NCBI RefSeq assembly: GCF_004342665.1
Contig: NZ_SMBY01000006.1
Location: 1-64,000 of the forward strand
Direction: 5' to 3'
Origin: Samsonia erythrinae
Lineage (GTDB): Bacteria > Pseudomonadota > Gammaproteobacteria > Enterobacterales > Enterobacteriaceae
Length of the DNA: 64,000 nt
Both the position numbers and the translations under genes were made by a program. The notes beneath the pieces are model-generated. The model did no database searches. It was not told the origin of the DNA and saw only the letters and a list, made by a program, of their open reading frames with translations. This document shows positions 28,027 through 37,510 of this stretch, one piece after another (the stretch's first letter is position 1; the number at the start of each line of letters is the position of its first letter).

Positions 28027-29469
28027 TTAGGAGACTCGCATGATACGGCAGGTATTTGAGCTGCCAACCTGACTCATTTGATCGCCCTGCGTGAGTAATA
28101 CTAAATCTCCAGCAGCCAGATAGCCCTTTTCACGCAGTAGCGTAATGGCATCGTGCGCAGCCGCAACCCCTTCAGCTTTGCTAGCAAAAAATAGCGGCGT
28201 TACACCACGATAGAGTGCCGCGAGATTCAGCGTCTTCTCATGACGGGATAGCGCAAAAATCGGTAAGCCCGACGTAATACGCGAGGTCATCCGTGCAGTG
28301 CGCCCTGATTCAGTCATAGTGACAATCGCTTTTACACCTTTAAGGTGATTTGCTGCATACATGGTCGACATGGCGATCGTCTCTTCCACATTATCGAATT
28401 CAACGTCAAGCCGGTGCTTAGAAACGGTGACCTGAGGCTCTTTTTCTGCTCCCAAACAGACTTTCGCCATGGCGGTAACCGTTTCTTCCGGGTAGTTCCC
28501 TGCGGCGGTTTCTGCCGATAGCATGACGGCATCAGTGCCGTCCAGCACGGCATTCGCGACATCCATCACTTCAGCACGCGTTGGCATCGGGCTGGCAATC
28601 ATCGATTCCATCATTTGTGTCGCCGTAATCACAACGCGATTAAGGCGACGAGCGCGTTGGATCAGCGCTTTCTGCACACCAACCAGCGCAGCATCACCAA
28701 TCTCCACCCCCAGATCGCCACGCGCTACCATCACCACATCAGATGCCAAAATGATATCATCCATACATTCTGGTGTGGCGACTGCCTCAGCCCGTTCAAC
28801 CTTGGCTACAATGGCAGCCTGACAACCCGCCTCGCGCGCCAACTGGCGGGCATAACGGAGATCGTCACCATTACGTGGGAATGACACGGCCAGAAAATCG
28901 ACGTTAATCTTCGCGGCAACCAAAATATCGGCTTTGTCTTTTTCGGTCAGTGCATCAGCAAATAACCCACCGCCCAGTTTGTTAACCCCTTTATTATTGG
29001 ATAAAACGCCGCCGACAGTAACGAGAGTGGTAATTTTTTCATCTGCCACCCCCATCACTTTTAACTGAACGCGACCATCATCCAACAGCAAAATATCATC
29101 GGGTACAACATCGTTTGGCAGATTTTTATAATCAATACCAACCTGACGATTATCACCTAGCCCTCTTTCCAGACGGGCATCCAGAATAAACGTATCACCA
29201 ACGCTCAAAAAAACCTTACCCTCTTTGAACGTTGACACTCTGATTTTAGGCCCCTGTAAATCACCTAAAATCGCCACATGTTTATTAAGTTTACGTGCAA
29301 TATTACGAATTTTTTCCGCACGAGAAATATGATCGTCTGATGTTCCATGGGAAAAATTAAATCGAACAACATTTACGCCTGCTCTAATAATTTTTTCCAG
29401 ATTATCATCACGATCGGTGGCTGGCCCCAGTGTTGCAACAATTTTGGTTCTTCTTAAAAACGCAGTCAT
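28027..29469 (-). CDS. pykA: Pyruvate kinase, PykA type, in a glycerate operon
   Basis: A 480-residue pyruvate kinase converting PEP and ADP to pyruvate and [23 protein letters not shown], the active-site [16 protein letters not shown] and [12 protein letters not shown], and [12 protein letters not shown] are intact. It resembles E. coli PykA (480 aa) more than PykF. It is the last gene of a gntP-glycerate kinase-pyk operon (95 bp gap), so it is probably a paralogue serving glycerate flux rather than the housekeeping copy; tartrate operons of other bacteria carry a comparable pyruvate kinase (TtuE). Confidence 0.9.
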   Translation of the reverse strand: MTAFLRRTKIVATLGPATDRDDNLEKIIRAGVNVVRFNFSHGTSDDHISRAEKIRNIARKLNKHVAILGDLQGPKIRVSTFKEGKVFLSVGDTFILDARLERGLGDNRQVGIDYKNLPNDVVPDDILLLDDGRVQLKVMGVADEKITTLVTVGGVLSNNKGVNKLGGGLFADALTEKDKADILVAAKINVDFLAVSFPRNGDDLRYARQLAREAGCQAAIVAKVERAEAVATPECMDDIILASDVVMVARGDLGVEIGDAALVGVQKALIQRARRLNRVVITATQMMESMIASPMPTRAEVMDVANAVLDGTDAVMLSAETAAGNYPEETVTAMAKVCLGAEKEPQVTVSKHRLDVEFDNVEETIAMSTMYAANHLKGVKAIVTMTESGRTARMTSRITSGLPIFALSRHEKTLNLAALYRGVTPLFFASKAEGVAAAHDAITLLREKGYLAAGDLVLLTQGDQMSQVGSSNTCRIMRVS

Positions 29470-29564
29470 TTTCTTTCCTGTTTTTATTCTAAAAGCGATG
29501 CTGTGTATCCATCTGTATAAAAATGGAAAGCAATTCGCTGAAAAAATAATTACAAAAATAGGGA

Positions 29565-30722
29565 CTAATGATAGATAGACATCGTCTTAATTAAACGTCC
29601 AATATTTTCACAGGCGCGTTCCATATTTAACGCCCCTTCTTTTAATAAACCATCAATACTTTTTGCATGGGGAATAATACCGAAGATGGCATCAATACCT
29701 TCCTGATAGAGATCTTCAACACCGCTTCCTACACAGCCAGATACCGCAATCACCGGGACGCCATTTTCCTTCGCCGTTCTTGCCACACCGTAAGGGGTTT
29801 TACCAAATTTGGTCTGGCTATCAATACGCCCTTCCCCTGTAAAACAAAAATCGGCTTCAGACAATTTTTCCCTTAGCCCGCTGTACTCAATCACAATCTC
29901 AATGCCTTTTTGCAACGTGCAATCAGTAAACGCCATCAAGCCTGCTCCCAATCCCCCCGCCGCTCCCGCACCGGGCTGGCTGGCAATATCTTTACCCAAC
30001 TGTACCTTGATAAGATTGGCATAGTGAGACAGATTGCCGTCGAGCATGCTGACCATTTCAGGCGTTGCTCCCTTTTGCGGCCCAAAAATATGTGAGGCAC
30101 CATTTTCACCACACAATGGGTTAGTCACATCACACGCCACCAGAATATCGATGTTAGCCAGGCGTTCATCAATGCCTGAAATATCAATATGATGTAGTCT
30201 TCCTAATGCACCACCGCCACGGCTTAACCGTTCGCCGGCTTCATCATAGAATTTCACCCCCAGCGCTTCCGCCATCCCTGCGCCACCATCATTGGTTGCG
30301 CTACCACCGATACCCAGGATGATCTTTTTGATCCCCTTATCCAGGCAGGCACGAATCAACTGGCCGGTGCCGTAAGTCGTCGTGATCAAAGGATTTTTGG
30401 TGTCCTGATTAACATGGTGAATACCACTGGCAGAGGCCATTTCAATCACGGCAATGTTACCGTCGCCCATCACACCATAGGTTGCTTCAACCGGCTCGCC
30501 CAATGGACCAACCACCGTTTGCTGAAAAATCTGGCCTTGTGTCGCATCAATCAATGATTGCACGGTGCCTTCACCGCCATCTGCCATGGGTACGTGAATA
30601 TACGTCGCTTCAGGGAATATCTTTTTCAGACCTTTTTCCATGGCAATACACACTTCTTTTGCCGTCATGCTTTCCTTGAAGGAGTCTGGTGCCAAAACAA
30701 ACGTTTCATTTTTCATGCTCAT
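29565..30722 (-). CDS. garK: Glycerate 2-kinase (GarK/GlxK family)
   Basis: A 385-residue glycerate kinase making 2-phosphoglycerate from D-glycerate. The N-terminal [49 protein letters not shown] and [15 protein letters not shown] are diagnostic of the GarK/GlxK family. Two starts are possible ([11 protein letters not shown] at 30722 or the third codon). It follows gntP by only 12 bp. Its product enters glycolysis at enolase, and the adjacent pyruvate kinase would use the resulting PEP. GarK versus GlxK is not decided by sequence alone. Confidence 0.92.
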   Translation of the reverse strand: MSMKNETFVLAPDSFKESMTAKEVCIAMEKGLKKIFPEATYIHVPMADGGEGTVQSLIDATQGQIFQQTVVGPLGEPVEATYGVMGDGNIAVIEMASASGIHHVNQDTKNPLITTTYGTGQLIRACLDKGIKKIILGIGGSATNDGGAGMAEALGVKFYDEAGERLSRGGGALGRLHHIDISGIDERLANIDILVACDVTNPLCGENGASHIFGPQKGATPEMVSMLDGNLSHYANLIKVQLGKDIASQPGAGAAGGLGAGLMAFTDCTLQKGIEIVIEYSGLREKLSEADFCFTGEGRIDSQTKFGKTPYGVARTAKENGVPVIAVSGCVGSGVEDLYQEGIDAIFGIIPHAKSIDGLLKEGALNMERACENIGRLIKTMSIYH

Positions 30723-30734
30723 TATCTCGCTACC

Positions 30735-32039
30735 TTATAAAACAAAACCGTACAAAACCGTTGAGACAATCACCATCGTCCCCCCTACCAGCGCCTCATA
30801 AGGAATTAAGGCCATACGTTGCCGAATACTCATATTCATGCTTTGTGCTGTGACGTGGAAATAATTACCCTGCGGCAAAGAATCAATAACGGTAGCACCA
30901 GTATGAACCATGACGGCGGAGGCAATAGGAGGTGCGCCAATATGCGAAATAGCATCGCCAAATGTTCCTGTCGCTAAAATAACGCCAGTGGATGTTGATG
31001 CCGTGGCCGCAGCCATCAAAATACCCGATATCGGTGCCAGGAACGTGCCAGAAATACCAAGAGCATTAATTAATGCGACAACCTGTATCGATAAATTTGA
31101 AGCAGCAATTAACCCAGCAATCGCACCTGCACCAATTAAAATCAGCACGGTAGCGGTCATTTTCTCCAAACCAGATGCTGTATAAGCCAACATTTTATGC
31201 TGTTGCCCCATCGCGACCAAACCAATAAATCCCGCCAGCGGTAATACATACATCGCATCAAGTTTAAAAGAAGAGAGCAGGCTAATATGCAAAATAGAAC
31301 CAATAGGATTAAGCATCAGCAGAACAACGGCAACCAGCGGTGCCACAATCGCTTTGCCAAGCGTCGGATAAGCCCTTTCGCTAGACATAGCTGACAAGGC
31401 ATTCGCTTCGTGTTCGCTGACTTTGACGCCTTTGTTCTTCAATAGCGTAGCGACGACCACAGCCATTATCATGCCGCAAACCGCAGGGATAAAACCGGCA
31501 ATCATCACATCACTCAAGCTCAGGTGAAACCCATTTGCGGCTGCAATAGTATTCGGATTCGGTGAAATAATATTGCCCGCTTTTCCCCCGCCAGACAGTG
31601 CCAATAACAATGCTAACTTTGACACACCCATTTTATTCCCAACAGACAGTGCGATCGGGGCCACAATTAACACGGCAACGGGAATAAATACGCCAACGGA
31701 AGTAATAATCATCGTCGCCAACGTCAGAGCTAAAATGGCTTTCCCTTCCCCCATTTTCCTTACGATTGCCTGAGCAATCGTTTCTGCGGCCCCAGACTCC
31801 ATCATCACACCCGCTAAAACACCAGCCGCCAATACACGGATAACGGTGCCCATTACACTTTGTGTGCCGGAGGTTAATAATGAAATAGTTTGTTCTAAAT
31901 TGGCGCCGCCAATCATCGCACCAATAATGGCACCCAAAAACAAAGAATAGACGGGATTAACCTTTCTGAGAATAAGAAGTATAGCAATAAACAAGCCTAT
32001 TAAAGCCCCATACCAGCCAAGGGGTTCCATTGCATGCAT
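30735..32039 (-). CDS. GntP-family organic acid permease (probable glycerate transporter)
   Basis: A 434-residue GntP-family permease with about 12-13 hydrophobic segments. LSGGGKAGNIISPNPNTIAA, TASTSTGVILATGTFGDAI and a Gly-rich first half mark the family, which carries gluconate, glycerate and related acids with protons. Glycerate is the likely substrate because glycerate kinase follows immediately and cdaR is nearby. First gene of the minus operon; its upstream region has half-sites shared with cdaR. GC content across this operon is lower than in neighbouring housekeeping genes, suggesting separate ancestry. Confidence 0.88.
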   Translation of the reverse strand: MHAMEPLGWYGALIGLFIAILLILRKVNPVYSLFLGAIIGAMIGGANLEQTISLLTSGTQSVMGTVIRVLAAGVLAGVMMESGAAETIAQAIVRKMGEGKAILALTLATMIITSVGVFIPVAVLIVAPIALSVGNKMGVSKLALLLALSGGGKAGNIISPNPNTIAAANGFHLSLSDVMIAGFIPAVCGMIMAVVVATLLKNKGVKVSEHEANALSAMSSERAYPTLGKAIVAPLVAVVLLMLNPIGSILHISLLSSFKLDAMYVLPLAGFIGLVAMGQQHKMLAYTASGLEKMTATVLILIGAGAIAGLIAASNLSIQVVALINALGISGTFLAPISGILMAAATASTSTGVILATGTFGDAISHIGAPPIASAVMVHTGATVIDSLPQGNYFHVTAQSMNMSIRQRMALIPYEALVGGTMVIVSTVLYGFVL

Positions 32040-32426
32040 AATTAAACCTCTTCTTGTTTTTTATAAAAAATAGACAGCAGGGTACGAATACAAATCTTTT
32101 CCTGGCCGATTTGCATTACATGATGTTTTTAATTTTATTAAAGCTTAATAAATAATAACGTTAAAACCTCGCCCTATTAATATTTCACGATAGTTATTCT
32201 ATGCTTTCCTAATAAATAGACCTATGTGTCCAGACACGAAAAAAATGGGCATTTGAATAAAAAAAACTGTGTCAGAGAACAAGATAGCGAGAGGTTTATC
32301 ACATTGTGATTTGGCTACAGCAGAAACGAGGGTTTGTCAGGAAGAAGCGAAAGGCACAGAAGACCATCGCGAGCAGGAAGCGGTATGCTAATCCAAACAG
32401 CCTCCTGACATGACTGGCGCACGTTG
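32040..32426. other. Regulatory region upstream of the gntP operon
   Basis: About 390 bp, AT-rich near gntP, no gene. It carries the half-site pair at 32156-32192, a short GTGTC-CA-GACAC repeat at 32226-32237 and a 13-bp palindrome, ATCACATTGTGAT, at 32298-32310. The last is not a CRP site in orientation. Confidence 0.5.
32156..32192. promoter_or_regulatory. Half-site pair upstream of gntP (candidate CdaR operator)
   Basis: TAACGTTAAA (32156-32165) and TTTCACGATA (32183-32192) each differ by one base from the half-sites upstream of cdaR and appear in the same order. Their centres are 27 bp apart versus 48 bp at cdaR, a difference of 21 bp or two helical turns. CdaR binding is inferred. Confidence 0.45.
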
Positions 32427-33032
32427 CTAACCCTGTTCAATCAGCATTACCGCTGTCGTATCCGCTTCCAGCGCATCAAACAGATGCGGAACATCCGCAG
32501 AATAACTGATGTAATCCCCTGCGCAGAGTTCAATGGGCTGTGTAACAGGCCCGATTCTGGCGCGGCCGTGGCTCAGAATCACATGCTCTATCGTTCCCGG
32601 CCTGTGCGGCTGAGAGATTCTGGCCTCCCCCGGCTGCACCTTAAGCCGATAGATATCACGCTGCACGCCAGCCGGACAGGCGGCCAGCAGCGTCGCGGCA
32701 TAATTTGCCTGCTCCGAGTAGGTAGCCACACCTTCGTTAGCCCGAATCACCTGCACATGCTGGCGAGACTGCCCAATCAGTTGACTCACCTGCACGTCCA
32801 GCGCCATTGCCAGCGCCCAGAGCGTTTCCAGACTCGGGTTGCCGATTCCGGTTTCCAACTGTGAAAGCGTTGATTTAGCCAGCCCCGCACGCTTTGCCAG
32901 CTCGGTCACCGACAGGTGTAACCGCTCACGCTCGCGTCGAATAGAGACTGCCAGCCGTGCGATAGGCGTGGTGACCTGCATACCCGCTTGCGCGCTATTT
33001 TCCTGATTATCGACCTTCATAATGTTCACCAT
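32427..33032 (-). CDS. XRE-family regulator with C-terminal cupin domain
   Basis: About 200 residues. An N-terminal HTH_3 (RRERERLHLSVTELAKRAGL, then AKSTLSQLETGIGNPSLETL) is followed by a cupin sensor domain (QPHRPGTIEHVILSHGRARI; ELCAGDYISYSADVPHLFDA). This architecture is common in one-component regulators of amino-acid or small-molecule export. It is divergent from an EamA exporter, and the 130-bp gap has perfect inverted repeats, so it probably controls itself and the exporter. ATGs at 33032 and 33020 are both possible starts; neither has a strong ribosome site. Confidence 0.85.
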   Translation of the reverse strand: MVNIMKVDNQENSAQAGMQVTTPIARLAVSIRRERERLHLSVTELAKRAGLAKSTLSQLETGIGNPSLETLWALAMALDVQVSQLIGQSRQHVQVIRANEGVATYSEQANYAATLLAACPAGVQRDIYRLKVQPGEARISQPHRPGTIEHVILSHGRARIGPVTQPIELCAGDYISYSADVPHLFDALEADTTAVMLIEQG

Positions 33033-33040
33033 AACGACCA

Positions 33041-33099
33041 ATTGTTCGACTTGACGAACAATGAATTCATGTTCATTATTTCGTCCTATCGTTCATTAT
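33041..33099. promoter_or_regulatory. Operator-like inverted repeats between the cupin regulator and EamA gene
   Basis: ATTGTTCG-N6-CGAACAAT (33041-33062) is a perfect 8-bp-arm repeat starting nine bases upstream of the regulator ATG. It is followed by AATGAA-N6-TTCATT and a further GTTCATTAT repeated twice up to about 33099. All share the core GTTC-AT, and the spacing resembles HTH_3 dimer sites. The neighbouring XRE protein is the obvious binder, by inference. Confidence 0.6.
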
Positions 33100-33162
33100 A
33101 AAAAACTTCGCTCGATATAAAAGCACTCTCACACTGATTTTTTCACACTAACAGGCAGGAAA

Positions 33163-34041
33163 ATGATGACACCCCAGACTCGCGGCACGATAGAAATGGC
33201 GATCGCGATGATCATTTCCGGTACGGTTGGCTGGTTTGTCCTGACGGCAAGGCAACCCGCGATGACGGTAGTCTTCTGGCGCTGCGCGTTCGGCGCATTA
33301 ACGATGCTGGTGGTATGCGGGCTATTGGGCTTATTGCGACGAGGCGTGATTAACAGGAAGCAGGCTGGCATTGCTGTACTCGGCGGCCTGGCCCTGGTAC
33401 TCAATTGGACGCTGCTGTTTAGCGCTTACTCGCAGGCGTCTATTGCTGTTGCCACCGTGGTTTATCACACACAACCCTTTATGCTGCTGGGACTAGGCGC
33501 AATCTTTTTCAGGGAAACACTAACCCTCAACAAAACCTGTTGGCTACTGTGCGCCTTTGGCGGCATCCTCTTGATCGTCAGCGCTCAGACAGGGGCAGAG
33601 AGTAATAGTCAAGGCTATCTGTCTGGCGTCCTGATGGCATTGGGTGCGGCGTTCTTTTATGCCGTGGCGGCCGCCATCACGAAAAAGCTCTCAGGGATCC
33701 CGCCGCACGTGCTTGTGTTAATACAGCTACTCGTTGGCGTCGTGGTTCTTGCCCCCTTCGCTGCGGTTCCCACCTCTCCGGCAGGGTCACAATGGGCAAT
33801 TCTCGTGGCTATCGGCGTGTTTCATACCGGCCTGATGTCGACACTGTTATACAGCGCGATCCAGAAGATCCCGACCGCACAGGTTGGCGCACTGTCGTTT
33901 GTCTATCCCGTCATTGCGGCGCTAGTAGACTGGGCAGCCTTTGGACATAAACTGGATGGAATGCAGCTTGCAGGAGCCGTTGCGATTCTGCTGTCTGCCG
34001 CAGGGATGACGTTCGGCTGGCACATCAGGTTCAATCGGTAA
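33163..34041 (+). CDS. EamA/DMT-family transporter (RhaT/YddG/RarD-like exporter)
   Basis: A 292-residue membrane protein with ten hydrophobic segments in two EamA halves (first half ending near residue 135, FFRETLTLNK; second starting LSGVLMALGAAFFYAVAAAI). VFWRCAFGALTML is the usual family start. Members export amino acids, nucleotides or toxic metabolites. A ribosome site (CAGGA) precedes the ATG at 33163. The substrate is unknown; control by the divergent cupin regulator is likely. Confidence 0.88.
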   Translation: MMTPQTRGTIEMAIAMIISGTVGWFVLTARQPAMTVVFWRCAFGALTMLVVCGLLGLLRRGVINRKQAGIAVLGGLALVLNWTLLFSAYSQASIAVATVVYHTQPFMLLGLGAIFFRETLTLNKTCWLLCAFGGILLIVSAQTGAESNSQGYLSGVLMALGAAFFYAVAAAITKKLSGIPPHVLVLIQLLVGVVVLAPFAAVPTSPAGSQWAILVAIGVFHTGLMSTLLYSAIQKIPTAQVGALSFVYPVIAALVDWAAFGHKLDGMQLAGAVAILLSAAGMTFGWHIRFNR

Positions 34042-34118
34042 TGGGATGGCCTGCGTTATGCGCCACGTTCAGGGGAAAAGCAGCACGCCTTTCCCCCGAC
34101 ACAGTCAAACAATATTGA

Positions 34119-35381
34119 TTAAAGCACTTCCAGCGCCAACAGTTCTTCCAGCGTTTGACGACGGCGGATCAGGCGCGGCTCGCCGTTTTCAAACAGCACT
34201 TCCGGCAGCAGCGGACGGCTGTTGTAGTTTGAGGACATGGAAGCGCCGTATGCGCCGGTATCGTGGAAAACCAGATAGTCGCCAACCTGCGCATCCGGCA
34301 GCGGGAACGTTTCTACGCCGCCGCCCGCCTGTTGGGTAAACACATCGCCGGATTCGCACAGCGGTCCGGCAATCACGCTGTCGCGCAGTGTAGACAGGCG
34401 GATATCCCGGCCATCGCCCGGCAGCAGGGAGATATGATGATAGCTGCCGTACATCGCCGGCCGCATCAGATCGTTAAACCCGGCATCCACCAACACAAAG
34501 TGACGGCTCCCCATGGATTTGACCGCCCGAACTTCCGCCACCAGCACGCCGGATTCCGCGACCAGAAAACGCCCCGGCTCGATTTCCAGCGTCACCGGGT
34601 GGCCAAGGTGCGCGGCAATTTTCTCACGCGCCGCGTTCCACAGTCCGTAATAGTGTTCGGTATCAATCGCTTCTTCACCGTGGCGGTAAGGTATCGACAG
34701 CCCGCCGCCCGCTGAAATCGCCGCAATATCCTGACCCAGCTCAACGACCTGTCGTACCATCGCCTCGCACACCTGTTCCAGATGGCCGTAATCGACGCCG
34801 GAACCGATGTGCATATGGATCCCGACCAGTTTCAGTTGATAGCGCTGAATGTGCGCCAGCGCCAGCGGTAAATCGCCGTGCCAAATACCGTGCTTGCTGT
34901 TCTCGCCGCCGGTATTGGTTTTCTGGCTGTGGCCATGACCAAAGCCCGGATTCACGCGCAGCCACACCGGATGCCCCGGCGACTGCTGCCCTAGCTGTTC
35001 CAGCATATCGACCGAACCGGCGTTCACCGAAATGTTCAGTTCGGCAACGCGTTGCAGCGTCGGGCGATCCAGCAGATCGGCCGTAAACACGATCTCGTGT
35101 TCGTCGGTCCCCGGCACAAACCCGGCCACCAGCGCACGTTCAATTTCCCCCAGCGATACCGAATCGACTTTCACCCCCTGTTCACGCATCAGGCGCAAAA
35201 TGTGCGTGTTGGAACACGCTTTCTGCGCAAAGCGGATCGTATCGAAGCGGCGCAGTTGCGCAATGCGGTTAACGATGGTCTGCGCGTCGTAGGCCCAGAC
35301 CGGGCAACCAAAGCGGGCAGGCAGTTCACGCAGGCTTTGCGCGTTGAGGGCGTGTGTGACGTCATTCAGATCGTGAGGCAT
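34119..35381 (-). CDS. lysA: Diaminopimelate decarboxylase
   Basis: A 420-residue PLP enzyme doing the last step of lysine synthesis, decarboxylating meso-diaminopimelate. The PLP lysine is K54 in FAQKACSN. HMHIGSGVDY, GGGLSIPYR, EPGRFLVAESG, CESGDVF and YGASMSSNYNSRP line the active site. Divergent from lysR with a 152-bp gap, the E. coli arrangement, where LysR activates lysA and lysine opposes it. Confidence 0.96.
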   Translation of the reverse strand: MPHDLNDVTHALNAQSLRELPARFGCPVWAYDAQTIVNRIAQLRRFDTIRFAQKACSNTHILRLMREQGVKVDSVSLGEIERALVAGFVPGTDEHEIVFTADLLDRPTLQRVAELNISVNAGSVDMLEQLGQQSPGHPVWLRVNPGFGHGHSQKTNTGGENSKHGIWHGDLPLALAHIQRYQLKLVGIHMHIGSGVDYGHLEQVCEAMVRQVVELGQDIAAISAGGGLSIPYRHGEEAIDTEHYYGLWNAAREKIAAHLGHPVTLEIEPGRFLVAESGVLVAEVRAVKSMGSRHFVLVDAGFNDLMRPAMYGSYHHISLLPGDGRDIRLSTLRDSVIAGPLCESGDVFTQQAGGGVETFPLPDAQVGDYLVFHDTGAYGASMSSNYNSRPLLPEVLFENGEPRLIRRRQTLEELLALEVL

Positions 35382-35533
35382 AAATAATGACCAATTACGG
35401 ATTAATTGTGGTTAAGAATCACTATAAAAATTACCTCGCAGGTAAACAAATATCGTTTTAAGCAGATTCTATTCATTTCTGATATGGTTTATGGCAACAC
35501 ACGATTTATCGCAACGTATGAGAAGAAAGCGGC

Positions 35534-36457
35534 ATGGCGGCAATATCCTTACGGCACATCGAGATTTTTCACGCGGTCATGACCACCGGCAATCTGACGG
35601 AAGCGGCGGCGCTCCTGAAGACGTCTCAGCCGACCGTCAGCCGTGAACTGGCGCGCTTCGAGAAACTCATTGAGATGACGCTGTTTGAACGGCTGCGCGG
35701 CAGGCTTTATCCGACGGCGCAGGGATTACAACTGTTTGAAGAAGTACAGCGTTCTTATTATGGATTAGACCGGATCGTCAACGCCGCCCGCGATATCCGC
35801 CGTTTTCAACAGGCACAGCTTTCCATTGCCTGTCTGCCTGTGTTCTCACAGTCGCTGCTGCCAGACGTCTGCAAGCCGCTGCTGGCGCGCTACCCGCAGC
35901 TGACGCTGCACATCATTCCGCAGGAGTCGCCGCTGCTGGAAGAGTGGCTTTCCGCCCAGCGCCACGACCTGGGTTTAACGGAAAACAGCCTCACGCCAGC
36001 CGGTACAGAACGGCAAACGCTGATGCGGTTAAATGAAGTGTGCGTGCTACCTGCCGGGCATCCGCTGGCGCAAAAACCGCTGCTCACGCCGCAGGATTTT
36101 GCCGACGAGCCCTTTATCAGCCTGTCGAGCGCCGACAGCTATCGTCAGTTGCTGGACACGCTGTTTCAGGAACAAGGCGTGTCGCGCCGGATGGTGCTGG
36201 AAACCCACAGCGCGGCGTCGGTATGCGCGATGGTGCGGGCGGGCATCGGACTGTCCATCGTCAACCCGCTCACCGCATTGGATTATGCCGCCTCCGGCGT
36301 GGTCGTGCGGCCTTTCAGCATTGACGTACCCTTTACGGTCAGCCTGATTCGCCCACTGCACCGTCCTGCGTCGGCGCTGGTCGATACAGTGATTGATCGG
36401 CTCAGGCAGTACGCCGCCGGTGTGCCCACACGTCTGGAGCAGATCTTGCGGCGCTAA
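35534..36457 (+). CDS. lysR: LysR transcriptional activator of lysA
   Basis: A 307-residue LysR-type regulator. The HTH is at residues 1-60 (LRHIEIFHAVMTTGNLTEAA, LLKTSQPTVSRELARFEKLI) and the effector domain from about 90. It lies divergent from lysA, so it is the founding family member LysR. It reads 307 residues against 311 in E. coli. It expects diaminopimelate as inducer and lysine as antagonist from E. coli work. Confidence 0.93.
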   Translation: MAAISLRHIEIFHAVMTTGNLTEAAALLKTSQPTVSRELARFEKLIEMTLFERLRGRLYPTAQGLQLFEEVQRSYYGLDRIVNAARDIRRFQQAQLSIACLPVFSQSLLPDVCKPLLARYPQLTLHIIPQESPLLEEWLSAQRHDLGLTENSLTPAGTERQTLMRLNEVCVLPAGHPLAQKPLLTPQDFADEPFISLSSADSYRQLLDTLFQEQGVSRRMVLETHSAASVCAMVRAGIGLSIVNPLTALDYAASGVVVRPFSIDVPFTVSLIRPLHRPASALVDTVIDRLRQYAAGVPTRLEQILRR

Positions 36458-36482
36458 CGTGCGGCCAGTGCTGTCAGCGCCG

Positions 36483-37403
36483 TCACTGCGTCGCGGGTTG
36501 CGTCAGCGCCTGCCAGCGCGGATCGTGCGCAAACCAGTCCACCAGAAAATCCAGCAGGGTACGTAGCGCGAGCGGCATCTGGCGACGTGAGGTGTAAATG
36601 CCGTAAATTCCCATCGCCTGCGGACGATACTCCGGCAACAGCGCCACCAGCTGTCCGCTGGCGAGATAGGTCGCAACCGAATAGTGCGGTTGCAGCGTCA
36701 TCCCCGCCCCTTCCAGCGCGCCTGCCAACAGTACCAGCGACTCGTTGCCGCTCAGATTACCGCTGACGGGGATCGTAAATTTTTCATTACCGCGGGAAAA
36801 ATGCCACAGGCTTTTGCCAAAATAGTTGTAGGTCAGGCAGTTATGAATCGAGAGATCGGTCAGCTGTCGCGGAATGCCGTGCGCATTCAGATAAGAAGGC
36901 GAGGCGCACAGCACCGACTCGCAGCGTGCCAGCGGTCGGGCGATCAGGTTGGGATCCAGCTCGTTGGTGATGCGCAGCGCCAGATCGATACGTTCCTCGA
37001 CCAGATTCACCGCGCGGTTATTCATTTGCAGATCGATAGCGAGCCGAGGGTGGTGCCGCAGGAAAGCCGCTACCGCCATCCCAAGCGCCCCCTGCGCCAG
37101 CGACTGTGAACAACTAAGGCGCAGCAGGCCGCTTAATGCGGTATCGTCGGTCTCATTTTCGATGCGCATATCCGCCGTCAATGCCAGCATCTCCCGACAG
37201 CGCGCCAGCGTTTTTTCGCCGGCATCCGTCAGGCTCAACTTGCGCGTCGTACGGTGCAATAACCGCGCCCCTGCCCAGTTTTCCATCTCTGCCAGATAGC
37301 GCGTCACCATCGCCCGCGACATATCCAGCGTTTCTGCCGCCGCGCTCATGCTGCCGCGCTCAATAATCGTCACAAACACTTCAGCTGCCGTAATGCGATC
37401 CAT
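36483..37403 (-). CDS. LysR-family regulator of the MBL/DsbA locus
   Basis: A 306-residue LysR-type regulator with the HTH at residues 1-60 (DRITAAEVFVTIIERGSMSA, AAETLDMSRAMVTRYLAEME) and a PBP2-like effector domain. It belongs to the large single-gene-adjacent class that regulates divergent operons. It is divergent from an exported metallo-beta-lactamase-fold protein with a 107-bp gap, which it probably controls. The effector is unknown. A convergent lysR end lies 25 bp from its stop. Confidence 0.88.
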   Translation of the reverse strand: MDRITAAEVFVTIIERGSMSAAAETLDMSRAMVTRYLAEMENWAGARLLHRTTRKLSLTDAGEKTLARCREMLALTADMRIENETDDTALSGLLRLSCSQSLAQGALGMAVAAFLRHHPRLAIDLQMNNRAVNLVEERIDLALRITNELDPNLIARPLARCESVLCASPSYLNAHGIPRQLTDLSIHNCLTYNYFGKSLWHFSRGNEKFTIPVSGNLSGNESLVLLAGALEGAGMTLQPHYSVATYLASGQLVALLPEYRPQAMGIYGIYTSRRQMPLALRTLLDFLVDWFAHDPRWQALTQPATQ

Positions 37404-37510
37404 AGATTAGTCCGTTTTATGCAACAAACAATTGCCTTTTTTGCGGTTTTTCGCACGGGAAATGCAACATAACATGACCCCACTTTCTGTCATACCTGTG
37501 GAGTCTCATC

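Noticed and set aside
28027-29469. pyk as the housekeeping PykF
   Set aside because: Length and motifs fit the PykA type, and it is in an operon with glycerate genes; PykF usually stands alone near lpp.
32298-32310. CRP site upstream of gntP
   Set aside because: The palindrome ATCACATTGTGAT has its TGTGA/TCACA halves in the wrong order and spacing for CRP.
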